11,697 bases of DNA from an uncultured Pelagibacteraceae bacterium (lineage in GTDB: Bacteria; Pseudomonadota; Alphaproteobacteria; Pelagibacterales; Pelagibacteraceae): NCBI GenBank assembly GCA_913052435.1, contig CAJXDV010000025.1, forward strand, positions 1 to 11,697, given 5' to 3'. Under the pieces are notes generated by a model, which did not search any database, was not told the origin of the DNA, and saw nothing but the letters and a program-made list of their open reading frames with translations. Positions within the stretch are counted from its first letter, which is position 1, and each line of letters begins with the position of its first letter. A program made the position numbers and the translations under genes. Positions 1 to 5,915 of the stretch are shown one piece after another.

Positions 1-1070
1 ATGGACCAACTTTAGCATTTAAGGATGTTGCCATGCAATTTATTGGAAATTTATATGAATATTATTTGTGTAAAAAAAATGAAAAAATAAATATTGTTGT
101 TGCTACTTCAGGAGATACTGGTTCTGCAGCTATTGATGCAATTAAAGGTAAATCGAATTTAAATATCTTTGTTCTGCATCCAAATAATAAGATTTCATCT
201 GTTCAAAGAAAATTAATGACAACCGTTGATGACAATAATGTATTTAATATTGCAATAAATGGAAATTTTGATGATTGTCAAAACATAGTTAAAACTATGT
301 TTTCTGATTTAGAGTTTTCAAAATCAATAAAAATATCTGGAGTTAATTCAATCAATTGGGCAAGAATCATTGCTCAGTCTGTATATTATTTTTATTGTTA
401 TTTTAAACTAAATACAAATAACCCAGTATCATTTTCAGTACCCACTGGAAATTTTGGCGATGTCTTTGCTGGCTATCTTTCAAAGAAAATGGGTTTACCA
501 ATTGATAAGTTAATTGTTGCAACCAATAAAAATGATATTTTGCATAGAGCCATATCCAAGGGGGACTATATTTCAAAAAAAGTTGAAGAAACATTGTCTC
601 CTAGCATGGATATTCAAATTGCGAGTAACTTCGAAAGATTAATTTATTATATTCAAAATTGCGATTCTAAAAAAACAAAAGAAATAATGATAAGAATTAA
701 AGAAAATATATACACTATTGATAAATTGAGTTTAGAAAAAATTAATAAAGATTTTGTATCGGAGAGTTGTAATGAAAATGAAACTTTAAAAATTATTAGT
801 GAAATTTATACTAACCACAATATGATATTAGATCCGCATACTGCGGTTGGCGTAGGCACTGCAAAAAAATTAAAATTTGACAATAACTGCGTAGTATTGG
901 CAACAGCTCATCCTTGTAAATTTCCAGACGCAACAAATAAGGCTATAAAAAAGCATAAAGAATTACCTGAAAAACTAAAAAGTATATTAATTAAAAAAGA
1001 AAGATTCGATACTATTGGAAATAATGTAGAAGAAGTAAAAAATTATATCAAAAAAAAATTAAAGTTATGA
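1..1070 (+). CDS. thrC: Threonine synthase, 3' part (5' end outside the window)
   Basis: Threonine synthase is a cytosolic PLP enzyme that converts O-phosphohomoserine to threonine, the last step after ThrB. The reading frame is open from base 3, so about 355 C-terminal residues are visible and roughly the first hundred are missing. The first visible residues read GPTLAFKDVAMQ, the family's PLP site, with the Schiff-base lysine at bases 21-23. Further family signatures follow in order: ATSGDTGSAA (near 103-132), VPTGNFGDVFAG (438-473; the glycine-rich phosphate-binding loop), DPHTAVGVGTA (near 832-864) and ATAHPCKFPDA (near 900-932). An ATG at 33 lies inside this domain, after the lysine, so it is not the start. 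The gene ends in TGA only 13 bp from the stop of the convergent rnhA. Its partner thrB lies nearby on the other strand. The identification is firm; only the start and promoter are unseen. Confidence 0.96.
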   Translation, partial: GPTLAFKDVAMQFIGNLYEYYLCKKNEKINIVVATSGDTGSAAIDAIKGKSNLNIFVLHPNNKISSVQRKLMTTVDDNNVFNIAINGNFDDCQNIVKTMFSDLEFSKSIKISGVNSINWARIIAQSVYYFYCYFKLNTNNPVSFSVPTGNFGDVFAGYLSKKMGLPIDKLIVATNKNDILHRAISKGDYISKKVEETLSPSMDIQIASNFERLIYYIQNCDSKKTKEIMIRIKENIYTIDKLSLEKINKDFVSESCNENETLKIISEIYTNHNMILDPHTAVGVGTAKKLKFDNNCVVLATAHPCKFPDATNKAIKKHKELPEKLKSILIKKERFDTIGNNVEEVKNYIKKKLKL

Positions 1071-1083
1071 AATTTTTATAGAT

Positions 1084-1509
1084 TTAGTCCAAATTAGCAG
1101 CCTCTCTAGCTAGCAAATCTACTTCATTATTTATTTTGTCTGTAGAATGTCCTTTTACCCAACTCCATTTTATTTGAAATTTATTTGATAATTCATCTAA
1201 TTCTGTCCAAAGTTCAATATTTTTAACTTTCTTATTGTTTGAATTTTTCCAGCCATTTTTCTTCCATTTATGTATCCATTCAGTTATTCCTAATTTTACA
1301 TATATAGAGTCTGTAAAAATTTGAACTTTGCTACCATTGGGGATTTTTTTTAAGGCTTTTATTGGAGCAAGTAATTCCATCTGGTTATTTGTGGTATTTT
1401 TTTTATTTCCTTTAATCTCAGTCTTTTTTCCATCTTTTATGATAATTACACCCCAACCACCTTTACCTGGATTGCCAATACATGAACCGTCTGTATAAAT
1501 TTTAATCAT
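1084..1509 (-). CDS. rnhA: Ribonuclease HI
   Basis: This 141-residue protein has the usual single-domain RNase HI length. The enzyme cuts the RNA strand of RNA:DNA hybrids, removing primers and R-loops. All five catalytic residues are visible at the E. coli positions minus three: D7 in IYTDGSC, E45 in NNQMELL, D67 in IFTDSIY, H121 in VKGHS and D131 in NNEVDLLAREAA. The tryptophan- and lysine-rich stretch at residues 78-92 (IHKWKKNGWK) matches the basic protrusion, or handle, that grips hybrids. The gene is the last of ispH-thrB-rnhA: its ATG overlaps the thrB stop by one base (TAATG), which suggests translational coupling. An AAGGA lies about 12 bases upstream of the ATG inside thrB. It is convergent with thrC, with a 13-bp gap and no recognisable hairpin terminator, so the ends of the two transcripts probably overlap. 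Confidence 0.97.
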   Translation of the reverse strand: MIKIYTDGSCIGNPGKGGWGVIIIKDGKKTEIKGNKKNTTNNQMELLAPIKALKKIPNGSKVQIFTDSIYVKLGITEWIHKWKKNGWKNSNNKKVKNIELWTELDELSNKFQIKWSWVKGHSTDKINNEVDLLAREAANLD

Positions 1510-2477
1510 TAATCAATATATTCCTTAAAGGAATTTAGATTTCCATGGAAATTTAGTTTTTGGATAAATTCCCTAGGATCTTTAATTTTTATCAAAGCAT
1601 TATTAGGTGTATTTAAATAGTCATATGATCTTGTAAGTAAATATCGCAAAGCTGAACCTCTACACAATATATTAAAATTATTTTTCTCTGACAAAGTCAA
1701 TTTTTTTATCGACTCATAACCTTTTAATAATTTAGAAGATTTTTTTCTATCAAATATAAAAAGTTTATTTTTTTTTCTAAAACAAAGAGCATTAATACAA
1801 GTAGCCAATTCATAAGCTAAAAAATCATTAGCAGAAAAATAAAAATCTATTAATCCATAATAATGTTTTTTGATAAAAAAAATATTATCTATAAAAAGGT
1901 CACCATGAATAATTCCCGAAGGAAGTTTTGTTGGCCAATTTTTTTTTATATATTTTAATTCAGTTTTCATTAACTTTAATGAATTTTTAGATAGTTTATT
2001 TATTCTATTATCTATTTTGTTAAGTAATGGTTTCCAGGAGTTAACTGATAAAGAATTTTTTCTAAATAATTTTAATTTTTTTGAAGCAACATGCAATCTT
2101 GCAATATTTTTTCCAACAATAAAACAATCTTTATAAGTCAATTGCTTTTTATCTTTTCCTTTCAGGAAACTTACCAAACAAGCGCTTTTATTTTTAATAT
2201 TAAATAAATATTTTCCTTTTTTATTTTTTATGGGTTCCGGACATTTAATCTTTAATTTTGATAATCCAAACATTAAATCCATGAAAAAAGGTAAATCTTT
2301 TTTTTGAACTCTCTTTTCGAAAATTGTTAAGATAAATTTTTTATTTTTTGTTTTGATTAGATAATTTGTATTTTCAATACCTTTTTTTATACCTACAAAA
2401 GCAATAATTTTTCCTAAACTGAAATTTTTTTCAATATAATTTATTTCTTTAGAATTAATTTTTGTATAAACAGCCAT
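1509..2477 (-). CDS. thrB: Homoserine kinase, APH-fold (ThrB type II)
   Basis: This 322-residue protein belongs to the aminoglycoside/choline-kinase fold family used by many alphaproteobacteria as homoserine kinase, not the GHMP-type ThrB of enterobacteria. It phosphorylates homoserine with ATP to give the substrate of ThrC. The kinase catalytic loop is HGDLFIDNIFF (residues 191-201: catalytic D193, metal-binding N198). The DFG-equivalent is GLIDFYFSANDF (208-219; D211), a sequence typical of ThrB rather than of drug kinases. The N-terminal half contains the nucleotide-binding lobe, with GIENTNY at 33-39 as the glycine-rich loop region. The length is usual for the family. Its ATG overlaps the ispH stop (TAATG) and its stop overlaps the rnhA start. 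No Shine-Dalgarno sequence is visible, so translation probably depends on coupling to ispH. The other APH-family possibility is much less likely given the DFYFSAND motif and the nearby thrC. Confidence 0.93.
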   Translation of the reverse strand: MAVYTKINSKEINYIEKNFSLGKIIAFVGIKKGIENTNYLIKTKNKKFILTIFEKRVQKKDLPFFMDLMFGLSKLKIKCPEPIKNKKGKYLFNIKNKSACLVSFLKGKDKKQLTYKDCFIVGKNIARLHVASKKLKLFRKNSLSVNSWKPLLNKIDNRINKLSKNSLKLMKTELKYIKKNWPTKLPSGIIHGDLFIDNIFFIKKHYYGLIDFYFSANDFLAYELATCINALCFRKKNKLFIFDRKKSSKLLKGYESIKKLTLSEKNNFNILCRGSALRYLLTRSYDYLNTPNNALIKIKDPREFIQKLNFHGNLNSFKEYID

Positions 2478-3421
2478 TATTTTAATTTACCAGGAATATT
2501 AAATATTATATTTTCTTTTACTATTTCTACTTCTTCTATTTCTACAGTAAATTCTTTTTTTAATTTATCTATAAATTCATTAACTAAAGCTTCCGGAGCA
2601 GAAGCACCTGAAGATATACCTATAATTCTACAATTAGATATCTTATCAATTGGAACATTGCTTTCAGAGTGAATTAGCTCAGATTTATCACATCCATTAT
2701 TTTTTGCCACTTCCACTAGCCTAACTGAGTTTGAAGAGTTTCTGCTCCCAATTACAAAAAACATATCACATTTTTTTGAAATTTTTTTTACAGCTGCCTG
2801 TCTATTGGTGGTAGCATAGCAAATATCTTCTTTTTTTGGCTCATAAATTCCTGGAAATTTTGTTTTTAAAACATCTGTAATTTTCCTTGTATCATCTACC
2901 GATAAGGTTGTTTGAGTGACAAAAGCTAATTTTTTTTTATTCTTATTTCTATAATTTTTTGCATCCTCTACACTTTCAATAAGATCAATATGTCCTTTAG
3001 GTAGCTGCCCCATTGTTCCGATCACTTCTGGGTGATTTTTATGTCCTATGAGCAATACATGAATACCTTTTTTGTTTAAATTTTCAGCTTCTCTATGGAC
3101 TTTAGACACCAAAGGACACGTCGCATCAACAAAGGTCATATTTAAATTTGAAGCTTCTTTTGGAACAGATTTAGGAACTCCATGAGCAGAAAAAATAACT
3201 GGTCTAGTTATATTTTCTATTTCTTCTAATTCATCAACAAAAATAGCTCCAATTTTTTTTAAACTATCAACCACATATTTATTGTGAACAATTTCATGCC
3301 TAACATAAACTGGCGAATCATATTTATCTAAACTTTTTTTTACAATTTCGATTGCACGGTCAACTCCAGCGCAAAAACCTCTTGGAGAAGCTAATAAAAT
3401 TTTCAAATTTTTATTTTTCAT
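2477..3421 (-). CDS. ispH: 4-hydroxy-3-methylbut-2-enyl diphosphate reductase
   Basis: IspH (LytB) is the [4Fe-4S] enzyme of the last step of the MEP pathway, reducing HMBPP to IPP and DMAPP in the cytosol. The protein is 314 residues, normal for the family. The three cluster cysteines are C17 (SPRGFCAGVDRA), C102 (VDATCPLVSKVH) and C201 (DICYATTNRQ). Substrate-binding residues are in RHEIVHN (41-47), SAHGVP (78-83), GHKNHPEVIGTMGQ (126-139, with the proton-relay glutamate E132), TQTTLS (169-174) and GSRNSSNS (225-232). The SSGASAPE motif at 270-277 is also conserved. This is the first gene of the ispH-thrB-rnhA unit and has its own promoter about 60 bp upstream. The start ATG is supported by the immediate MKNKNLKILLASPRGFC beginning; the Shine-Dalgarno sequence is weak. 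Confidence 0.98.
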   Translation of the reverse strand: MKNKNLKILLASPRGFCAGVDRAIEIVKKSLDKYDSPVYVRHEIVHNKYVVDSLKKIGAIFVDELEEIENITRPVIFSAHGVPKSVPKEASNLNMTFVDATCPLVSKVHREAENLNKKGIHVLLIGHKNHPEVIGTMGQLPKGHIDLIESVEDAKNYRNKNKKKLAFVTQTTLSVDDTRKITDVLKTKFPGIYEPKKEDICYATTNRQAAVKKISKKCDMFFVIGSRNSSNSVRLVEVAKNNGCDKSELIHSESNVPIDKISNCRIIGISSGASAPEALVNEFIDKLKKEFTVEIEEVEIVKENIIFNIPGKLK

Positions 3422-3452
3422 TAATATCTAAAAGGTATTGGAGCAACACATG

Positions 3453-3463
3453 TGGAAAAGTAA
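3453..3463. repeat. 11-bp direct repeat, copy 1 (TGGAAAAGTAA)
   Basis: This is an exact copy of the element at 3525-3535, 72 bp apart start to start. It lies just downstream of the predicted transcription start of ispH-thrB-rnhA, at roughly +11 to +21. The flanking bases differ between copies, so the match is exactly 11 bp and not part of a longer duplication. A role as a regulator site is inference only. Confidence 0.6.
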
Positions 3464-3480
3464 AAGCTACAGTTTCAATA

Positions 3481-3509
3481 AATATAACTACCGAATTCAT
3501 TAAGGTCAA
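3481..3509 (-). promoter_or_regulatory. Predicted sigma70-type promoter of ispH-thrB-rnhA
   Basis: Read on the minus strand, a -35 box TTGACC (3504-3509) and a -10 box TATATT (3481-3486) are separated by exactly 17 bases. This differs by one base from consensus in each box. It would start transcription near 3474 and give a leader of about 50 nt before the ispH ATG. It is the best promoter match I found in the window and lies in the only sizeable intergenic gap. Known: the sigma70 consensus. Inferred: that it is used. Confidence 0.7.
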
Positions 3510-3524
3510 TTTTATATTATTTTT

Positions 3525-3535
3525 TGGAAAAGTAA
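3525..3535. repeat. 11-bp direct repeat, copy 2 (TGGAAAAGTAA)
   Basis: This exact copy of the element at 3453-3463 lies 15 bases upstream of the predicted -35 box, so the two copies bracket the promoter in the same orientation. The sequence is not palindromic. Both copies are in the non-coding gap, so coding constraint does not explain the match. Confidence 0.6.
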
Positions 3536-3558
3536 CGAAATTATCTTTATTAATTAAT

Positions 3559-4056
3559 TTAAGAATTGATTTTTTTTAGTTCAGATTTGGTTTCTTCAAG
3601 ATTTTTTTCAAATAAATTATCTAATTTGGATTTATCAATCGAGGTAGTAATAATTTTTTTAACAGAGTCTACCGCTATTTTGATCGATGTATCTTTTATT
3701 TCTTTAATTGCGACCTCTTTCATTTGGCCAATTTTAGTTTGAGCTAAATTTTTCTTAATTTCAGCTGATTTATGAAATTTATCATTCATTTCAATTATAA
3801 GTTTCTCAGAGTCATTCTTTGCTTGATCTAATATTTTTTTTGTTTCTGAACTTGCTGAGTCCAGTTTGTGTTGAGCATCATCTAAAAGCTTTTTTGACTC
3901 TGTTCTTAATTTTTCACTTTCAGCAATCTCATTTTTTATATCCACAATCATTTTACCTAGTAATTTATTTACGTTTTGTGGAATTTTGAAATAAATTAGA
4001 GTTCCAAAAAAAATAAAAAAAGATACCGCTACCCAAAAAGTTGCATCAAATGTCAT
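3559..4056 (-). CDS. atpF: ATP synthase F0 subunit b
   Basis: Subunit b forms, with b', the peripheral stalk that holds F1 against F0 in the inner membrane. From the chosen start the protein has 165 residues: one N-terminal membrane helix (about 6-24, FWVAVSFFIFFGTLIYF region), then a long charged coiled coil to the C terminus with no other domain. The ATG at 4056 is preferred over an upstream in-frame one at 4092, because an AAGGA (4065-4069) sits 8 bases before 4056 and because subunit b begins a few residues before its membrane helix. The upstream choice would also add a charged 12-residue head and a 47-bp overlap with the preceding gene. With this start the overlap is 11 bp. It is the last gene of the F0 cluster. 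Sequence conservation in b subunits is low, so the assignment rests on topology and position. Confidence 0.9.
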   Translation of the reverse strand: MTFDATFWVAVSFFIFFGTLIYFKIPQNVNKLLGKMIVDIKNEIAESEKLRTESKKLLDDAQHKLDSASSETKKILDQAKNDSEKLIIEMNDKFHKSAEIKKNLAQTKIGQMKEVAIKEIKDTSIKIAVDSVKKIITTSIDKSKLDNLFEKNLEETKSELKKINS

Positions 4057-4636
4057 GTTGTCTTTCCTTATTTTTTCTTGATTGATCCTCAACTATTGCT
4101 GAAATGCTACTATTATTTACTTCTTCACCAATTAACTGGTTTATTAAATCGGAAGAAGTTTCAATAGCGATTTTAGTGATCTTTTCACCCGACGTATTCT
4201 TTAGTTTATTTATTTCCTCTTCGACAGCACTAATTTCATCATCAATATCTTTTTCTAATGCAATTCTTTTTTTATTGATATCTTCCAAGACCTCTTGTCT
4301 TCTATCGTTAAAGTAATTTTTGGCTTCAATTTTGCTTTCCAAAATAATTTTTTCAAATTGTTTGATTTTATCTTCACTTTCTTCTCTTTGTTTTTCTGCT
4401 GTCTCAATATTCTCTAGAATTTGTGATTTTCTAGTTTCCAGATTATCACTAATTTTTGGCAACACTAATTTTGACAAAACGAGATATAGAATGCCAAAAG
4501 TTAAAACCAACCAAAATACCTGCGAAATCCAAAACTCCGGATTTAGTTGGGGCATGCCTCCACTTTCGGCACTTTGTGCTGAAGTTAAAAGCACAAAGTT
4601 TAAAGCAAATATTTGAAAAATTATTTTTCTTAGCAT
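4046..4636 (-). CDS. atpF': ATP synthase F0 subunit b'
   Basis: The b' subunit is the second, divergent stalk subunit of alphaproteobacterial and photosynthetic ATP synthases; it pairs with b. The 196-residue protein has a hydrophobic N-terminal segment (about 5-20) ending in SAQSAES. PQLNPEFWISQVFWLVLTF (29-47) then leads into a membrane helix at about 36-56, followed by a charged coiled coil. The phrase QLNPEFWISQVFWL is characteristic of b'. I chose ATG 4636; a TTG one codon upstream (4639) is possible but less likely. It starts 3 bp after the atpE stop and overlaps atpF by 11 bp. The extra N-terminal hydrophobic segment resembles a cleavable signal peptide; whether it is removed cannot be told from sequence. 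Gene names vary: this subunit is also called AtpG or AtpX. Confidence 0.92.
   Translation of the reverse strand: MLRKIIFQIFALNFVLLTSAQSAESGGMPQLNPEFWISQVFWLVLTFGILYLVLSKLVLPKISDNLETRKSQILENIETAEKQREESEDKIKQFEKIILESKIEAKNYFNDRRQEVLEDINKKRIALEKDIDDEISAVEEEINKLKNTSGEKITKIAIETSSDLINQLIGEEVNNSSISAIVEDQSRKNKERQHDI
4062..4069 (-). promoter_or_regulatory. Ribosome binding site deciding the atpF start
   Basis: The minus strand reads AAGGAAAG ahead of ATG 4056, with AAGGA 8 bases from the start codon. It lies inside the 3' end of the b' gene. It supports 4056 rather than 4092 as the atpF start. Confidence 0.65.
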
Positions 4637-4639
4637 CAA

Positions 4640-4867
4640 TTAAAATGCAAACAATATAATCAATGCAACTACTAAACCAAATAGCCCAGTTGCTTCAGCC
4701 AAGGCAAATCCTAATAGCAAATTAGGGAATTGTTTTTGTGCTGCTGAAGGATTTCTCATAGCACCCGAAAGGTAATTACCAAAGATAATTCCGATTCCAA
4801 CTCCAGCACCCGCTAAAGCTATTGCCGCAAGTCCTGCTCCTATCATTTTTGCTGCTTCTAATTCCAT
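4640..4867 (-). CDS. atpE: ATP synthase F0 subunit c
   Basis: This 75-residue hairpin protein forms the rotating c-ring. Helix 1 carries the glycine-rich packing motif AGAGVGIGIIFG (19-30), the polar loop is RNPSAA (38-43), and helix 2 carries the ion-binding carboxylate E58 in FALAEATGLFG. The position in helix 1 that is glutamine in sodium-type rings is isoleucine here (GIGIIFG), which suggests proton rather than sodium coupling. That is family-based inference. It lies between atpB (21-bp gap) and atpF' (no gap beyond the stop). It has the strongest ribosome binding site in the window, which fits the high copy number of c relative to other subunits. Confidence 0.97.
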   Translation of the reverse strand: MELEAAKMIGAGLAAIALAGAGVGIGIIFGNYLSGAMRNPSAAQKQFPNLLLGFALAEATGLFGLVVALIILFAF

Positions 4868-4872
4868 TATTT

Positions 4873-4880
4873 CCTCCTTT
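4873..4880 (-). promoter_or_regulatory. Strong Shine-Dalgarno sequence of atpE
   Basis: The minus strand reads AAAGGAGG, then five bases (AAATA), then the atpE ATG. This is a near-perfect anti-16S complement at good spacing, in a window where most genes have weak or no visible site. It probably raises subunit c output relative to its operon neighbours. Confidence 0.8.
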
Positions 4881-4888
4881 TGTAATTA

Positions 4889-5623
4889 TTAATGGTGTAA
4901 ATTTAATGCATCATTTAAATAGATGCAGGTTAAAATTGCAAAAACATAAGCTTGAAGAAAAGCAACTAATATTTCCAAACCTGTTAATGCAACAGAAAAG
5001 CTTAGTGGAAGCCATCCACCAACTATCCCAAGGCTTATTACAAAACCTCCGAATACTTTCATCATTGTATGACCTGCCATCATGTTTGCAAACAAACGTA
5101 CAGATAGGCTAATTGGTCTACTTAAATAAGAAATTATTTCAATTACCACAATCAGTGGCAGTAAAATCAACGGAACCCCACTAGGTACGAAAAGTTTTAA
5201 GTATCCTAGTCCATGTTTAATAAATCCAATTATTGTTACCCCAATAAAAATGAATGCTGCTAATACAAAAGTAACAATAATATGACTTGTTACAGTAAAA
5301 GAGTAAGGGATCATTCCAAACATATTGCAAAATAATACAAACATGAATAACGAAAAGATGAATGAAAAATAAGGTTTAGCTTTAGAACCAGCCGTATCAC
5401 TTATCATTTTTGATACAAATGAGTAACTGAGCTCTGCCAATAATTGCAATTTGTCTGGTATCAATGATTTTTTTTTAGTACTCAAATTAAAAATAATCAG
5501 GATAGTTAAAGAGCTAATAACCATAAATAGACTTGCATTTGTAAATGAAATATCTACTTCACCTAATTTTATTTCTGGACCAATTCTATAAACATTGAAC
5601 TGGTACATTGGGTTTGCTGCCAT
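4889..5623 (-). CDS. atpB: ATP synthase F0 subunit a
   Basis: Subunit a is the membrane stator that supplies the proton half-channels next to the c-ring. The protein has 244 residues, the usual alphaproteobacterial length, and starts MAANPMYQF. The essential arginine is R176 in SLSVRLFANMMAGH (173-186). The following GLEILVAFLQAYVFAILTCIYL (216-237 region) is the conserved last membrane segment, including the Q224 counterpart of the family glutamine. Earlier segments include PDKLQLLAELSYSFV (56-70) and NMFGMIPYSFT (100-110). Several membrane helices are evident. It follows atpI by 12 bp and precedes atpE by 21 bp. No strong Shine-Dalgarno sequence is visible. The short histidine-containing end NLHH matches the usual C terminus of this group. 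Confidence 0.98.
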   Translation of the reverse strand: MAANPMYQFNVYRIGPEIKLGEVDISFTNASLFMVISSLTILIIFNLSTKKKSLIPDKLQLLAELSYSFVSKMISDTAGSKAKPYFSFIFSLFMFVLFCNMFGMIPYSFTVTSHIIVTFVLAAFIFIGVTIIGFIKHGLGYLKLFVPSGVPLILLPLIVVIEIISYLSRPISLSVRLFANMMAGHTMMKVFGGFVISLGIVGGWLPLSFSVALTGLEILVAFLQAYVFAILTCIYLNDALNLHH

Positions 5624-5635
5624 TGTTATTCTTTA

Positions 5636-5911
5636 CTATTTTTGCATTTTTTTTGCAGATTTAACTACATTCATTATTCCAGCAATTACACCTACAAAAA
5701 AAAATATTAAAATTAACCATGGCTTAGTACCAAACCAATTGTCTAAAATAAACCCAATAATTGTCCCAACAACAACAGCAGAGACCAATTCAGTACTCAT
5801 TTTAAAAGCTACACCTATACTAGAGTTAGATTCCTTATTTTTTGTAAAATCCTTCGATTTTACTTTACTTTTTGCAATTTTAAGGCGAGTTTTAAATCGG
5901 TCTTCTGACAT
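5636..5911 (-). CDS. atpI: ATP synthase assembly protein I
   Basis: This small 91-residue membrane protein is encoded directly ahead of atpB, the usual place of atpI. The first 35 residues are basic and hydrophilic. Two membrane helices follow (about 38-56, ELVSAVVVGTIIGFIL; and 65-82, PWLILIFFFVGVIAGIMN), separated by LDNWFGTKPW, a phrase typical of the AtpI/ATPase_gene1 family. AtpI is thought to help c-ring assembly or ion supply and is not part of the finished enzyme. I chose ATG 5911; a TTG at 5914 is the alternative. The start lies 4 bp after the smc stop, so atpI appears to be co-transcribed with smc. Confidence 0.88.
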   Translation of the reverse strand: MSEDRFKTRLKIAKSKVKSKDFTKNKESNSSIGVAFKMSTELVSAVVVGTIIGFILDNWFGTKPWLILIFFFVGVIAGIMNVVKSAKKMQK

Positions 5912-5915
5912 CAAT

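Larger units (their letters stand above)
3422..3558. other. Intergenic region between atpF and ispH
   Basis: This 137-bp stretch is the largest non-coding gap in the window. It holds the predicted ispH promoter and two exact 11-bp direct repeats. I see no strong hairpin followed by a T-run after the atpF stop, so the upstream F0 operon may end by another mechanism or read through into ispH. No small gene, tRNA or riboswitch-like fold is recognisable. The short plus-strand frame that crosses it begins inside ispH and ends inside atpF and has no family features. Confidence 0.7.

Noticed and set aside
3352..3579. Plus-strand 75-codon open frame across the atpF-ispH gap
   Set aside because: It starts inside ispH and ends inside atpF, has no family motif or ribosome binding site, and overlaps the promoter of the opposite strand.
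4056..4092. Upstream start for atpF giving 177 residues
   Set aside because: It would put 12 charged residues ahead of the membrane helix and deepen overlap with b'; AAGGA at 4065-4069 supports ATG 4056.
4320..5112. Several plus-strand open frames opposite the atp genes
   Set aside because: They are antisense shadows of atpF', atpE and atpB, whose proteins are unmistakable on the minus strand.
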